Positions 44,346-55,289 of a stretch of DNA of 64,000 bases are shown here, one piece after another. Both the position numbers and the translations under genes were made by a program. Origin of the DNA: Platynereis dumerilii (taxonomy: Eukaryota; Annelida; Polychaeta; Phyllodocida; Nereididae); assembly GCA_026936325.1 (NCBI GenBank), contig JAPTHN010000008.1, positions 52,183,706 through 52,247,705 of the forward strand. The letters are read 5' to 3'. Position 1 is the first letter of the stretch. The number at the start of each line of letters is the position of its first letter. Below the pieces are notes generated by a model. That model did no database searches and was not told the origin of the DNA. It saw nothing but the letters and a program-made list of their open reading frames with translations.

Positions 44346-46913
44346 CCTGTACAAATTCTACTGTACTTAGTACATACATAAATTTACATATACATAATGA
44401 TTTGAGTGTTGTTTGTCTTTTGATGATAAGTTAGTATATCTGGATGTTAATCCGCTGAGGCAGCTGATCCACTGCACCCTGCTCTCCCAAATTTTAGAAT
44501 TGTAAATAGCAACCATGATTTTGTTACAGTGCCAGTGAAAGTCCTCAAGTAATTTTAACTACAGCCGGTCACATGCAGGTGGCAGCTCAGTGGCTTAATT
44601 CAAAGGTCCAGTGATTTTAGCAGGGTACCGTATGTCATAATAAGTTAATTCAAGTGTGGCAGGGTGTATACTTAAAACATGAAGTCACATATGTTATTTC
44701 ATATCTGGAAATGGACGGTTCACAGGGTACTTGGGTCATTCTGGCAATCATTTTAAGTCTACAGGCAGTGGTCATTCATTCAGAAGAGACTATAGAGGTT
44801 GGTCAAATTTGACTTATAAATATTTATATATAAATTTATAATTCTTCCCATTTTGTGCTGCTAATAGGTGGGGTGGAGCCATTGAAGCCTTTCCAATTGC
44901 TTTGCATACAAACGTCATAATAGAACCACTCACAGCTATAGTGCCACATGCCTCCACCTCAATGGGCTATGTATTCAGAAATTTTGCCAAGGGACTGATA
45001 AATTTGTCAACATTACCTGGTAACCAAATTAATATAGAAATAAGGTTGATAACGTATGAATTTTAACATACAGAAAATGAAGTCATTTTGTCAGTATACG
45101 ACTTACATCGGTTACCTTATAATTGTTCAATAGGTGAAGATAGTCGCTTTTATGAACTGATACATAGTAGATTGATAAAAATACATGGCCGTTTTCCTTT
45201 CATTAGTTATATTGGATATAGGTCTAAATATTAGAATTATCGGTGTTGGTGGATATCAGAAATTATCAAGAGAGCTTAAAATCAATTATCAAAAAAATCA
45301 ATTAAAAAAACCTCCAAAGTTCAATATTTGGAATGATGACAGATATTACTATCATAATAATCATTCCATCCAGTAGATTTTTATTTTTATTTTATTTAAA
45401 TATATTTATACGGGATTACAATTTCAGCAAAATACGAGTGTTGTAAAAATTGGTCCTGTGACAGAAGATATGGAGAAGTGTATATACATGTATATGAATA
45501 TGAAAATGTTTATATACAAATATAAAACTATTGAATACAATTAGGTAATGAACTATAACATTGTAATTAACAAATGGTCCGCATTAACAGAGATCGTGGG
45601 AAAAATCAAGTATTACGAAATACTGATTTCATGGAAATTTCTGCCAAAAATCATTTTCTACAGTTTATACTTTTGTAAAAATTACTGTAATGCTTTCAAT
45701 ACCATAATACAAAATCAAGAATATTTTTGTAAATAAATATTTCCAGTCTGGATGGGAAACAAAATCAAAATCTGAGTTGGAAAATCCCATAATTTTTACG
45801 TTGTAATGTTATGGCGGTATGATTACAGCAATTCAAAAGTTACTTTGAAAAATTTCCAATTGATAAAATTTGGACTCTGCAGCTCTACATGTTCAGAGTT
45901 GCTCTTTTGTTGAAACCTTTACAGTATGTTTACATGTAGTTTATATATTTTGGTGAGTTTTCTGGACCGCTGTGTCCGGATCACCGGCACCTCAGAATCT
46001 TTTTACAAGTACTGCGTTTCTTTCAGCTGATGTGACATTTATTCCTTTCGATCAGCACTCAAGTGGATGGAAAATGCAGTGATTTAACAAAAAGTTGTAC
46101 AATTTATGCTATGTGCAACAAATTACCAACTCAGCATTTATAAGTTAACTATACAGTGTATCATACAGACAAATTTTCTAAGTTAATTATGCAGAACAAC
46201 GTTTAACAGTGAGATATCACCCTTGCCAAAAGCCACAAATGTTTCACAGTTGAAAAGGTAGTCGTGACAACATACTTTCAGTTAAAGGGTAATTTGTAAT
46301 GACTGGGCACTGGGCAGTAAATACCATGGTATTACTTTAACCAAGGCTATTTTTAACAATCACTTCCAGAAGTATAAGCCATTTTTCAAAACAAAGGAAT
46401 AGTTGAGGTAGATATATACTGACTAAACATCCAGGGTTCAGGAAGGTATTCAATTCATGGAGATATGGACAGTCAGCATTTTGCTTCTGTTTTCCTTATG
46501 CTGTGTGAAACTCCAGATAAGAAACAACTTGTAACTTTGCCACACAAAATTCTAGATATGATGGCTGACACATATATTGAAAACACATTCAATGTAGCAA
46601 GAAAAATCTGTCAACCTCTTAATTGCTTATTCATTTGAGAAGATGAGACATGTCACATTGTGAGTTCCCCTTTTTTGGGTTTCAACTTCTTGCACCCTAA
46701 AATCAGTGTCTATAACCACCTTTTATAATCACATAACACTTACAGAGATCATCCAGCCATGGCAGTTACTGAAAACATTGCCACAGCTTCTATAATGTAG
46801 TCAACACATGTCTTGAAACTAAAGGGCACTTCTACACTGTGAATAGAAAAAAAAGAAGGTTAATATGTCAAGACAGGCAATTTTAGTGGCAGTGCTGTCC
46901 ATATCAATTTCTG
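44346..46913. other. Unassigned, no gene seen
   Basis: 2.6 kb of AT-rich sequence. The only familiar item is GCGTTTCTTTCAGCTG near 46017, resembling the inverse of the family R end. The short ORFs have no recognisable domain. Confidence 0.45.
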
Positions 46914-46990
46914 ATTTTAAAGATGATTTCATAATTGTAGACATTCGGGCTAAATTTATCTGTTCACCAGGACATGTACAGTGCCGCCTG
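46914..46990 (+). repeat. Fragment of palindromic family D
   Basis: AGATGATTTCATAATTGTAG, ACATTCGGGCT and CAGGACATGT align with 54031 and 58079. Only one arm is visible. Confidence 0.4.
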
Positions 46991-47237
46991 TAAGTAAGTG
47001 AAACGCATGAAATTGTGCCAATGCATCGATACTAAACATCCTCAACCAAACTGCTTGTGGAAGCATGAATTCTTATCTGATGAGAGGAAAACACATTGGT
47101 AGATAAAGGTCGATATGTGAGGCATGTGGGATAACAATGGCAGCCAATTGTCTTTGCTGTAGTTGGAGTAAGGTATGGGTCAAAGTCTTTGATAAGTAAG
47201 TGAAACACAGGCCCAATGTTATTTAATCTTACCTCTA

Positions 47238-50200
47238 CACTGCTCAAACTTAAAAACGCACACCGTTTAAAACAGCTTAAAAACTAACTTCTATTTATGA
47301 TATACACTGTAATGGCCATGAAATTTTGCACTGATCTGGCTGAATATCCCTTCATAGTATTTGGAAACTCCTTCAAAAACAAAATCACAACCAATGCAAA
47401 TGGAGCCAGAAAACATTTTTGCACTAAGTCCATCATAGTCCCATTTTCAGAGTTCATGTATAATTTAAGTTCAAACACCATCAGTCTCAGCAGAAGCTTC
47501 ATTTTGAGTACCAACAACCTATATTTCCGATAAGTTTAACCCAAACCAAGGAATTACCGTTTTCAGAATTAAAATTCTAAATAACTTGCACTTTTTTATG
47601 GAGGCAGATATCGAAAAATTAACACAAATTCGTTTTAATGTAACTATCTACGCATAACGAGTTTGACTTTCAGACCTGTATGACCAAAATTGACGAAATG
47701 CAAGTTATTTAGAAAAATTACATATTTTTTTCACACATCCAAAAGTGAAAAGCAGCGGCTTCATGTTTTGTATGTACTAGCATAGTACCCGTGATAATCG
47801 GTATAATGAGTGTAAGAGTCAAGGGAAAACAGAACAATTATTTCTACTTTAGAAAAGATTGATAGTCGTGCATAAATGACTAATAAGTGCACTGGTATAA
47901 TATGAACAGTTTGAGAAACCACACCCGTTTATGGTTGTTGTAAGACGTGAAATAATGTTGCTTGCAATTTTTTAATTGCGGGCATTGAGTAGTTTGGGAG
48001 GAGTAGCGTAAAGCATCCATGAATTAAGAGTAAGCATGATACCCGTGAAATGGGGATAGGGGAGGGGCAAAATATTATATATAAATTTTTAACATAAAAC
48101 CAATCCTAAAACCTTGTAGTGGGTGACAAAAGGTTGCATGCAAGTTTTTGTGGATGGGCACCCTATACTTATGCTGTGAAGGACGGACGGGTCCATGAAT
48201 TAATAGTAGGATGATGATCCTAAATACGCAAAGCAAGGACATTTTTTTGTCCATAAATATCTCACTGACATTGAAAAAATAAAAATCAAATAGGAGCTTC
48301 ACGCCATTTTAGTAAATTTTTTTTATGCTGGCTTCTTGAACTTTAGGACAAGATTTGTTATAGTACAGTATTGGCTCTGCAGCCAGCATACTATACTGGT
48401 TGCCCCATACGGAAAAGTGTCAACCGGTTTGGTCCCCACCATTTATTAATGTCAGCTAGAGCATTACAAAATATCTTATGATCACAAATACTTAATATTG
48501 TTGCATTGATGTAAAAGTACACCTGCCACTCATTAATCGACCAATTGGTGCAGATACAATTGTTGCAGGACCTGAAATAATTAGGGGTGAGTTGTAACAA
48601 CTGGGGGTGAATAGTAATGAGAGCAGTTTGTTCTATTTATAGGTCCAATTTCTGGATGGCACATCCTTGGGGTGATTAACAGACTGTTAGTGACTTACAG
48701 TTAGTGACTAACTGGCAGTTCAAGACTAACAAACAGTTAGTGAATCAACAACAGTTAGTGCTTACTAACAGTAAGTAACTAACAACAGTGACTTACTAAC
48801 AGTAGTGACCAACTGATGAACAACAGTTAGGGACAAAATGACTAACAGTCAGGGACTAGCAGTTAGTAACTTAGTTTCCTAACAGTTAAGGACTAGCTGA
48901 CTTACATGACTAACTAACAGTGACTGACTAACAGTTAGTGACTGACTAACAGTTAGTGACTGACTAACAGTAAGTGACTGACTAACAGTTAGTGACTGAC
49001 TAACAGTTAGTGACAATAAGTGACTAATTAACAGTTTGTCACTAACTGACAGTTTTTGACTAACCAACAGTTTTGACTAACTAACCATTTTTGACTTAGT
49101 TTTTTTTACTACAAACAGTTTTGACTACAAATAGTTTTTGACTAACTAACAGTTTTTGACTAACTAACAGTTTTTGACTAACTAACAGTTTTTGACAGAA
49201 TAACAGTTTTTGACAAATTAACAGTTTTGACTGACTAACAGTTTTGACTACTAACAGTTTTGACTGAATAACAGTTTTTTTTACTACAAACAGTTTTTGA
49301 CTAACTGTTTTTGACAAATTAACAGTTTTGACTGACTAACAGTTTTGACTACAGTTTTGAATATCCCCCTTTCACTAACTAACAGTTTTTGACTGACTAA
49401 CAGTTTTTGACTAACTAACAGTTTTGACTAACTAACAGTTTTTGACTACTAACAGTTTTGACTACAAATAGTTTTTGACTAACTGACAGTTTTTGACTAA
49501 CAGTTTTTGACAGAATAACAGTTTTTTTACTACAAACAGTTTTTGACTAACTGACAGTTTTTGACTAACAGTTTTTGACAAATTAACAGTTCTGACTGAC
49601 TAACAGTTTTGACTACTAACAGTTTTGACTAACTCCTCCTTTTCACTAACTAACAGTTTTTGACTAACTAACAATTTTGACTAACTAACCATTTTTGACT
49701 ACTAAAAGTTTTGACTACAAATAGTTTTTGACTAACTAACAGTTTTTGACAGCATAACAGTTATTTTTACTACAAATAGTTTTTGACTAACTAACATTTT
49801 TTGACTGACTAACAGTACTAACTCACACTTTTCCACTAACTAACACTTTTGCACTAGCTAACAGTTTTTGACTTACTAACAGTTTTGACTGACTAACAGT
49901 TTTGACTACTAACAGTTTTGACTAACTCCCCCTTTTCACTAACTAACAGTTTTTAACTAACTAACAGTTTTGACTAACTAACCATTTTTGACTACTAACA
50001 GTTTTGACTACAAATAGTTTTTGACTAACAGTTTTTGACTAACTAACAGTTTTTGACAGAATAACAGTTATTTTTACTACAAACAGTTTTTGACTAACTA
50101 ACAGTTTTTGACTGACTAACAGTACTAACTCACACTTTTTCACTAACTAACACTTTTTTACTAGCTAACAGTTTTTGACTAACTAACAGTTTTTGACTAA

Positions 50201-51650
50201 CTAACAGTTTTTGACTGACTAACAGTTTTTTACTAACTAACAGTTTGTGACTAAATAACATATTTAGTGGCTAACAAATAGTAACTACCAAAACAACGGA
50301 CTTAATGACTAACAGGTAGTGACTAACTGATGAACAACAGTAAGGGATGCCTGATTAACAGTTAAGGATTGACAGTCATATATAGTGACTTACTAATTAA
50401 TAGTGAGTCATATTGAACCTATGCTCCCCCATATGAACTTGCCAACTCCAGCTAAACTGTCATAGGAATAAAAATAACAGTCAATACAATACACCAGTTA
50501 GTGTAGATCAGCAGAGTAGGTATAAGAAGCTATAAGAGGATTTATAGATGAACCCATGATGTGTATGAGTTCAAGACCTAGTTAGTGAGAGATATAGAAA
50601 AAGTATAGTTGGTGTCTCCGGAGTATCGCATGCCCCCCTTGGGATGAAGAGATAGAGAGGGTGAGAGATAGACAGATAGATAGATAGATCTATCATGGGT
50701 TCATCTATAATTCCTCTTATAGCTTCTTATACCATAGTTTCTCTTATACCATATTTTAAAATTCTTTTGGCAAAACATACTCTTATTGTAAATTTTGAAA
50801 TCGTAATCACTACAGCCAGCATATATCTTTTTTTCAAAAAGATTTTCTTGTTACTTTTGTCACTTGACTTTGTTTCAATATTCTGTTCACAGAGCCGCAT
50901 GTATTGGTGCAAATTACTCAAAATGGATGCCATTTTAAACTTTGGACAATAGGTATCTATCTGCGCATGTGCGTGTATGGACGTGTTTCAATTTTCACTG
51001 ATCAATTCTCTATCAAATTTTACAATAGGGAACGTCATGGTACCTTCAATTAATAATCATGAAACTTTGATATCTATCAAGAGAGAGACAGTCGAACTTT
51101 GATGTCTGAAAAATGTGTCACCAAAAATGAGCCTTTTTCGCACGTTTATTCACTTAAATGGTAAGATAGCAACTTGAGATCATTATAAAGACACTTAAAA
51201 AGGTCACCATCAGAAAGAGCACAGTTTTTTACATAAGATAGAATATATTTTAGAATCCTTAAGTTTTTGTGACATCAAGAATTTTTTCACACTTATGGCA
51301 GTGACTCCCGACTAAGATCTTGAAGCCTGTCCTGTGTATGCCGTTTTAAAATAATGCACTCTAGCTGGACTTCTTTTCTGACAATTTAAATCTTCAACAT
51401 GTTGATGTTGGGCTTTTTTAACATTACATAATTTACAACCTCATTCAACTTTGTGAATCCCAAAATGAAACAATCTTACAAATTGTGTCTGGCTCTTTGA
51501 AAAACCTACAGATTTTCTTCAAACTTTCAAAATCTTTGACCAAGGGGTTAATAAGCAGGCTTGGAAGGTCACAAATAATTATCTTGAGTTAGCTGAGTAG
51601 TTTAAAAGCTATGTCTCTTCTAATAGGTGTGCGTTTTTTAGTGAGCAGTT
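47238..51650. mobile_element. Candidate Tc1-like inverted-repeat span carrying repeat copy B
   Basis: CACTGCTCAAACTTAAAAAC-GCACACC at the left and its approximate complement at the right (GGTGTGCGTTTTTTAGTGAG-CAGT) are flanked by TA (47236-47237, 51651-51652). The 4.4 kb between them includes copy B of the minisatellite repeat (48320-50852), presumably a later insertion. No transposase is recognised, and 47284-47533 holds overlapping ORFs on both strands without known motifs. Its identity as a single element is inferred. Confidence 0.5.
48320..50852 (-). repeat. Minisatellite-cored repeat, copy B, inverted
   Basis: This is the inverse of 22739-24985 in the same internal order: a TTTTTATGCTGGC edge, the unique segment with the 69-codon ORF (48600-48391), the CAGTTTTTGACTAACTAA array (about 48690-50270), GATA repeats and the edge GATTTTCTTGTT. 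It is about 290 bp longer than copy A, mainly because of array length. Confidence 0.88.
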
Positions 51651-51652
51651 TA

Positions 51653-52407
51653 TTTCCAGAGCGGTTGAAAAATTCATGCCCAACTCACAGGTCTACAGAA
51701 ACCTTTTATGATATCCCTTGGACTTGGGTTAAGGGGGCGACTAATTAATAGTCAGGGGGGCTTGGAGTTTTCCTTGGTAGGAAATCATTTATTTCAAGTT
51801 AATGATGGCCGTAATTATAATTTATTACAAGTGCACGAAGTTCCTGAATATTCATTCCTAAATATCAACTTAATCAAGCAACACCTTGTTTAAAAAATAC
51901 CCCACCAGAAATCATTTATTTCAAGACCGCGCCCAGAAAAAATTGATTTATTTCACCAAAACTGAGCAAGAAATCATTCATTTTAAGAATCTCCAAGCTC
52001 CACCCCTGGATATTAAATGGCATCCCCCTAAGTGAAATAGACACTTTAGTCAATTACATGTACAACTACAAGTTGTTGATGTTAAATGTCAGTTATTGAA
52101 ATCCAACAGCTGAAACAACATCAGTATGGTTTCTAAGCAGGAAAAGAAGGAGAAACCCGAAATTTTCAGCTAAGATGGCCAAACAATTGTGTCAATGATC
52201 AATTGTATAAAGTTTCTTAAGACAGGTAGATCTATTCCAATAACAATACTATACAGAAATCTGCCAAAGCATGAAGCATGAAGACGGCATTGCCAGGACC
52301 CAAAAGATATGTCAAGACACTAAATTGTAATCAACTAAATTATTTCTCAAAATTATTATTTTTTATTCATCTCACACACAAAACTGTCGTCATTTTGAAG
52401 CGTGTGA
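51653..52407. other. Unassigned, no gene seen
   Basis: The phrase AGAAATCATTYATTTYAAG recurs loosely three times between 51780 and 51990, suggesting a worn direct repeat. No gene was recognised. Confidence 0.45.
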
Positions 52408-52726
52408 CATAGAGTTCTGAGGGGGGGGGAGGGTTGGTCTCGCAGTAGCGTGCTGGGCTGCCAATCGCTAGGTCCAGGGTTCGAATTCCGCTCTTGCTGG
52501 GTCCAGTGCCCGATTTAGGTGTGTGGAGGCCCCTGTGCCGAGAAGTTGTGGGGGCCCCCAAAATGCATCATGTTGAGATGTTTCTGTAACTTTCGGAAGG
52601 GTCATGTAGACTCTGTCCTGGCATGACATGTGCATGTAATTGGGCTAAATCGATAAAATACTAAAACTAATTTATATGTTTGTTAAGATGGGAGACCTTT
52701 TTCAAAGGGCTTTCTGTCTCTTTAAT

Positions 52727-53169
52727 TAGTGATGCACGGATAGTGAAAATAGCCGGATACCGGATACTCCGGCAACATCAACTGCCGGATACCGGGTAGC
52801 AACCGGATAGTTGAAACCGGATAGTAAACATACGAAAAAGGAAGTTTTTCAGCATTCGCTTTTGATTATAAATATGTTTCTGAGAGCTGAGAGAAATAAT
52901 GTCCGGCAGGAGGACTGTTCCACTGACAGAATGTTTTTTGTTATGTTCTGTAACCGATTTTAAATTTTGAAGATGGTTACATCTTTATTTTTACTCAGTT
53001 CTTGTGACATTCTTTCATTTTTTTTCGAAGTTTTTTAAGCTTTTCACTTATTTTTGAGCATCCCAGATATCCGGTTATGACACCCCTATTCTGCCGGATA
53101 CCGGATATCCTGCAAATTCCAATATCCGGCCGGATACCGGATACCTTGCCAGATATCCGTGCATCCCTA
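52727..53169. mobile_element. hAT MITE nested in hAT, perfect TSD
   Basis: The ends TAGTGATGCACGGATA and TATCCGTGCATCCCTA are flanked by TCTTTAAT at 52719-52726 and 53170-53177. CCGGATACCGGATA-type subterminal repeats occur at both ends. 443 bp, non-coding. It is the youngest layer of the nest. Confidence 0.93.
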
Positions 53170-53454
53170 TCTTTAATATTGGTAAATACCTGAAAGGGAG
53201 CAGATAGTAATGCTGGATCGATTTACACGTGTATTATGACAGCCCGGTTAACGGCCATATCGTGAATAACCGGTTCCTGCCCCCGCCATATCGACGATGT
53301 AGTTTTCTCCCAAATTTGGCCGAAAATGTAGGTTTTATTGTCATTTTAGAACGAAGATAGTTTGCCGTGCATGAAAAGTTAAACTTCGTCACTGCCATTT
53401 TCATGGGAACGAGATTCTTGCTACATAGCAAGAATCTTGCGTAAAAAGAGTGGG

Positions 53455-53600
53455 ATAGGGCCCCCAGAGTGGGAGCCTCAGAGTGGGAGGGGGCCCCAGA
53501 TTGGGAGGGGTCCCCGGAGTGGGAGTCCAAGAGTAAGTTGGGGCCCCCCAGAGGCGGAGGTCCTGCAGGCGAATGGGCCCCAGAGAGGAAAGGAGGAGCA
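53455..53600. repeat. GC-rich short tandem repeat
   Basis: Repeats of GGGCCCCCAGAGTGGGAG with changes, about eight units of 15-25 bp, sit inside the larger hAT element. The ORFs over it are artefacts of the repeat. Confidence 0.7.
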
Positions 53601-54030
53601 TAGGAGGCAAGACATATAGGGAAGTTACATTGGAGGGCTCTCAAGAAGGTTGGGCCCCCACATTTTAATCATTCATAATGCTCGTGTTGCACAATTAGGT
53701 TATTTTTCAGATCTGCATCATTCGCGTGAACTATAATACGAATTTGCTATAAATTTTATGCGTGATCTGATTGTGTGGGGGCCCCCTTAAATGTGGGGGC
53801 CCTGTGCAGCCGCACACTCCGCACATTCCTAAATCGGGCACTGGCTGGGTCACCTGGACCTATGTTGGATGGCTGTTTCAATCATTCATCCTTCACCTTA
53901 TTGCCTCCTCCTGTCTTAATTAGCCTACCAAGTGCAAAAATACAGGACGTATAAAGCCCCACTCATTCATCATTCCATAGAGCTCTGAGAGCTGAAAAAT
54001 TGTCAACTTACCTCAATACCTTTGTTTTTA

Positions 54031-54155
54031 CAGATGATTTCATAATTGTGGACACTGAGACCGAATGTGAATTTTTTCCAAGGATATATTGTTCTGTATA
54101 GGGAAAAATTGCGTCATAAGTTTTTTGATGTCATTTTCCCCTCCATTGCGGGAGT
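54031..54155 (+). repeat. Palindromic family D, half copy
   Basis: CAGATGATTTCATAATTGTG, GACACTGAGACCGAATGTGA and the central GGGAAAAATTGCGTCA ... TGATGTCATTTTCCCC hairpin are present. The right arm is missing. Confidence 0.55.
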
Positions 54156-55044
54156 TCAGTGCAGCTCGATTATCTAAATGTTGTTTTTGTTTGCTGTTGG
54201 AACCTTTTATTCTGATTTATTATAAATAGACAGATGGAAGCAAATAGAAAAGCAGAAATAAAACTTTTGTGTATTTCCATGGAGGGTAATCATTGTAAAG
54301 TAACCTAAATTATTATTTATTTGACAGGCAATTAATTTGTAGCCTGGAGTTAATAGTTGAACGCAGCAATTCAGGGCATAAAAGCATGACGCAAGACGAG
54401 GTTTACGTTACTTGCTAAGTCGAAGCATCTTTTCAGTACCAAATTTGTGGTACTCTAAAGAGTGGACCGTTTCACTGTGAAAATGGAAATTTATGTGTCA
54501 TCATGCTGATGATTTTGTCATGATCATAGTACAAAAACTTTCAATGTTAATTTGATTTAAAGAGACTTGTCCTGCTTGTTGGTGAAAGCCAAACTAAAGG
54601 ATTGTGCGTCTGATTTTCCCTCTAAAATCAGTTATGGCAAGTCAAATGGCCTTCTCTTGATCATTACTAATGAAACAGTCTGTTTGTTTCCCATGTAGAA
54701 TGTAGCGAAGATGACACTTCATCGGCTATCATGAGTCATGAAGTGCATTTTTCACAGTGAACTGGTCCTCATTTTTTCTTTATCAAAGTGACAGACTGTA
54801 ATGATTTTTGATGAGTTCAACCTATGACTAATGATTTTTTATCTGCCTTTTGAGTGAACAGTCGCACAAGAACTCCTTTTCTGAATGTTGGACTTGAGCC
54901 AGTATTTCTTAAAAAAAGGTCTTTATCAGTTCCTACATGTATGTCTGATATGTTGCATAATGCGAAGTGACAAAAATGTGTTACACCCTGTCTGTGGGTA
55001 TGCGGCAGTATATGGGACGATAAGTATTTTGGGCATTCTTTCCA
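54156..55044. other. Unassigned, no gene seen
   Basis: The ORFs 54817-55125 (minus) and 54885-55094 (plus) overlap each other and partly the SINE that follows. Neither has a known domain. Confidence 0.5.
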
Positions 55045-55289
55045 GGCAGAACCTTTGGGTCGGAGGGATGGAGTTCGCTCAGTTGACAGCGTGATGACCT
55101 TCCAAACACTGGGTCCCACATTCAAATCCAGTTCTGGCCAGAACGCCCAGCCATGGGCCTATGTTGGACAGCAGTTTCAATCATCATTCACCTCATTGCT
55201 GTTTTCCCCTCCTGTCCTAATTAGTCTGTCCAGTGCATAAATTCAGGACATAAAGCCCAAATAAGCTATCCTATCTATTTTGGCAGAAC
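55045..55289 (+). mobile_element. SINE family A
   Basis: The head GTTCGCTCAGTTGACAGCG and B-box-like ATTCAAATCC precede the family body (GGCCTATGTTGGACAGCAG, CCTCCTGTCCTAATTAG) and tail ATTCAGGACATAAAGCCC. GGCAGAAC occurs at 55045-55052 and 55282-55289, an 8-bp possible TSD. The tRNA head differs from that of the copy at 52422, so the family body is joined to more than one head. Confidence 0.8.

Larger units (their letters stand above)
52504..53843. mobile_element. Non-autonomous hAT element in SINE, perfect TSD
   Basis: The ends CAGTGCCCGATTTAGG and CCTAAATCGGGCACTG are flanked by GCTGGGTC at 52496-52503 and 53844-53851. The interior has a second hAT MITE (52727-53169) and a G-rich tandem stretch. 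Its ORFs (52367-52561, 53234-53644, 53401-53610) are low-complexity proline- or glycine-rich readouts, and no transposase is seen. Confidence 0.95.
52408..53989 (+). mobile_element. SINE family A split by a 1.34 kb hAT element
   Basis: SINE parts lie at 52422-52503 (head with GGTTGGTCTCGCAGTAGCG and B box GGTTCGAATTCCG) and 53852-53975 (CCTATGTTGGATGGC, CCTAATTAG-like, TACAGGACGTATAAAGCCCC). They are flanked by CATAGAGTTCTGAG (52408-52421) and CATAGAGCTCTGAG (53976-53989), a 14-bp duplication with one mismatch. The pure SINE is about 206 bp. Confidence 0.9.

Noticed and set aside
53234-53644. Proline-rich protein of 136 residues
   Set aside because: It overlaps a GC-rich tandem repeat inside a hAT element and has competing frames.
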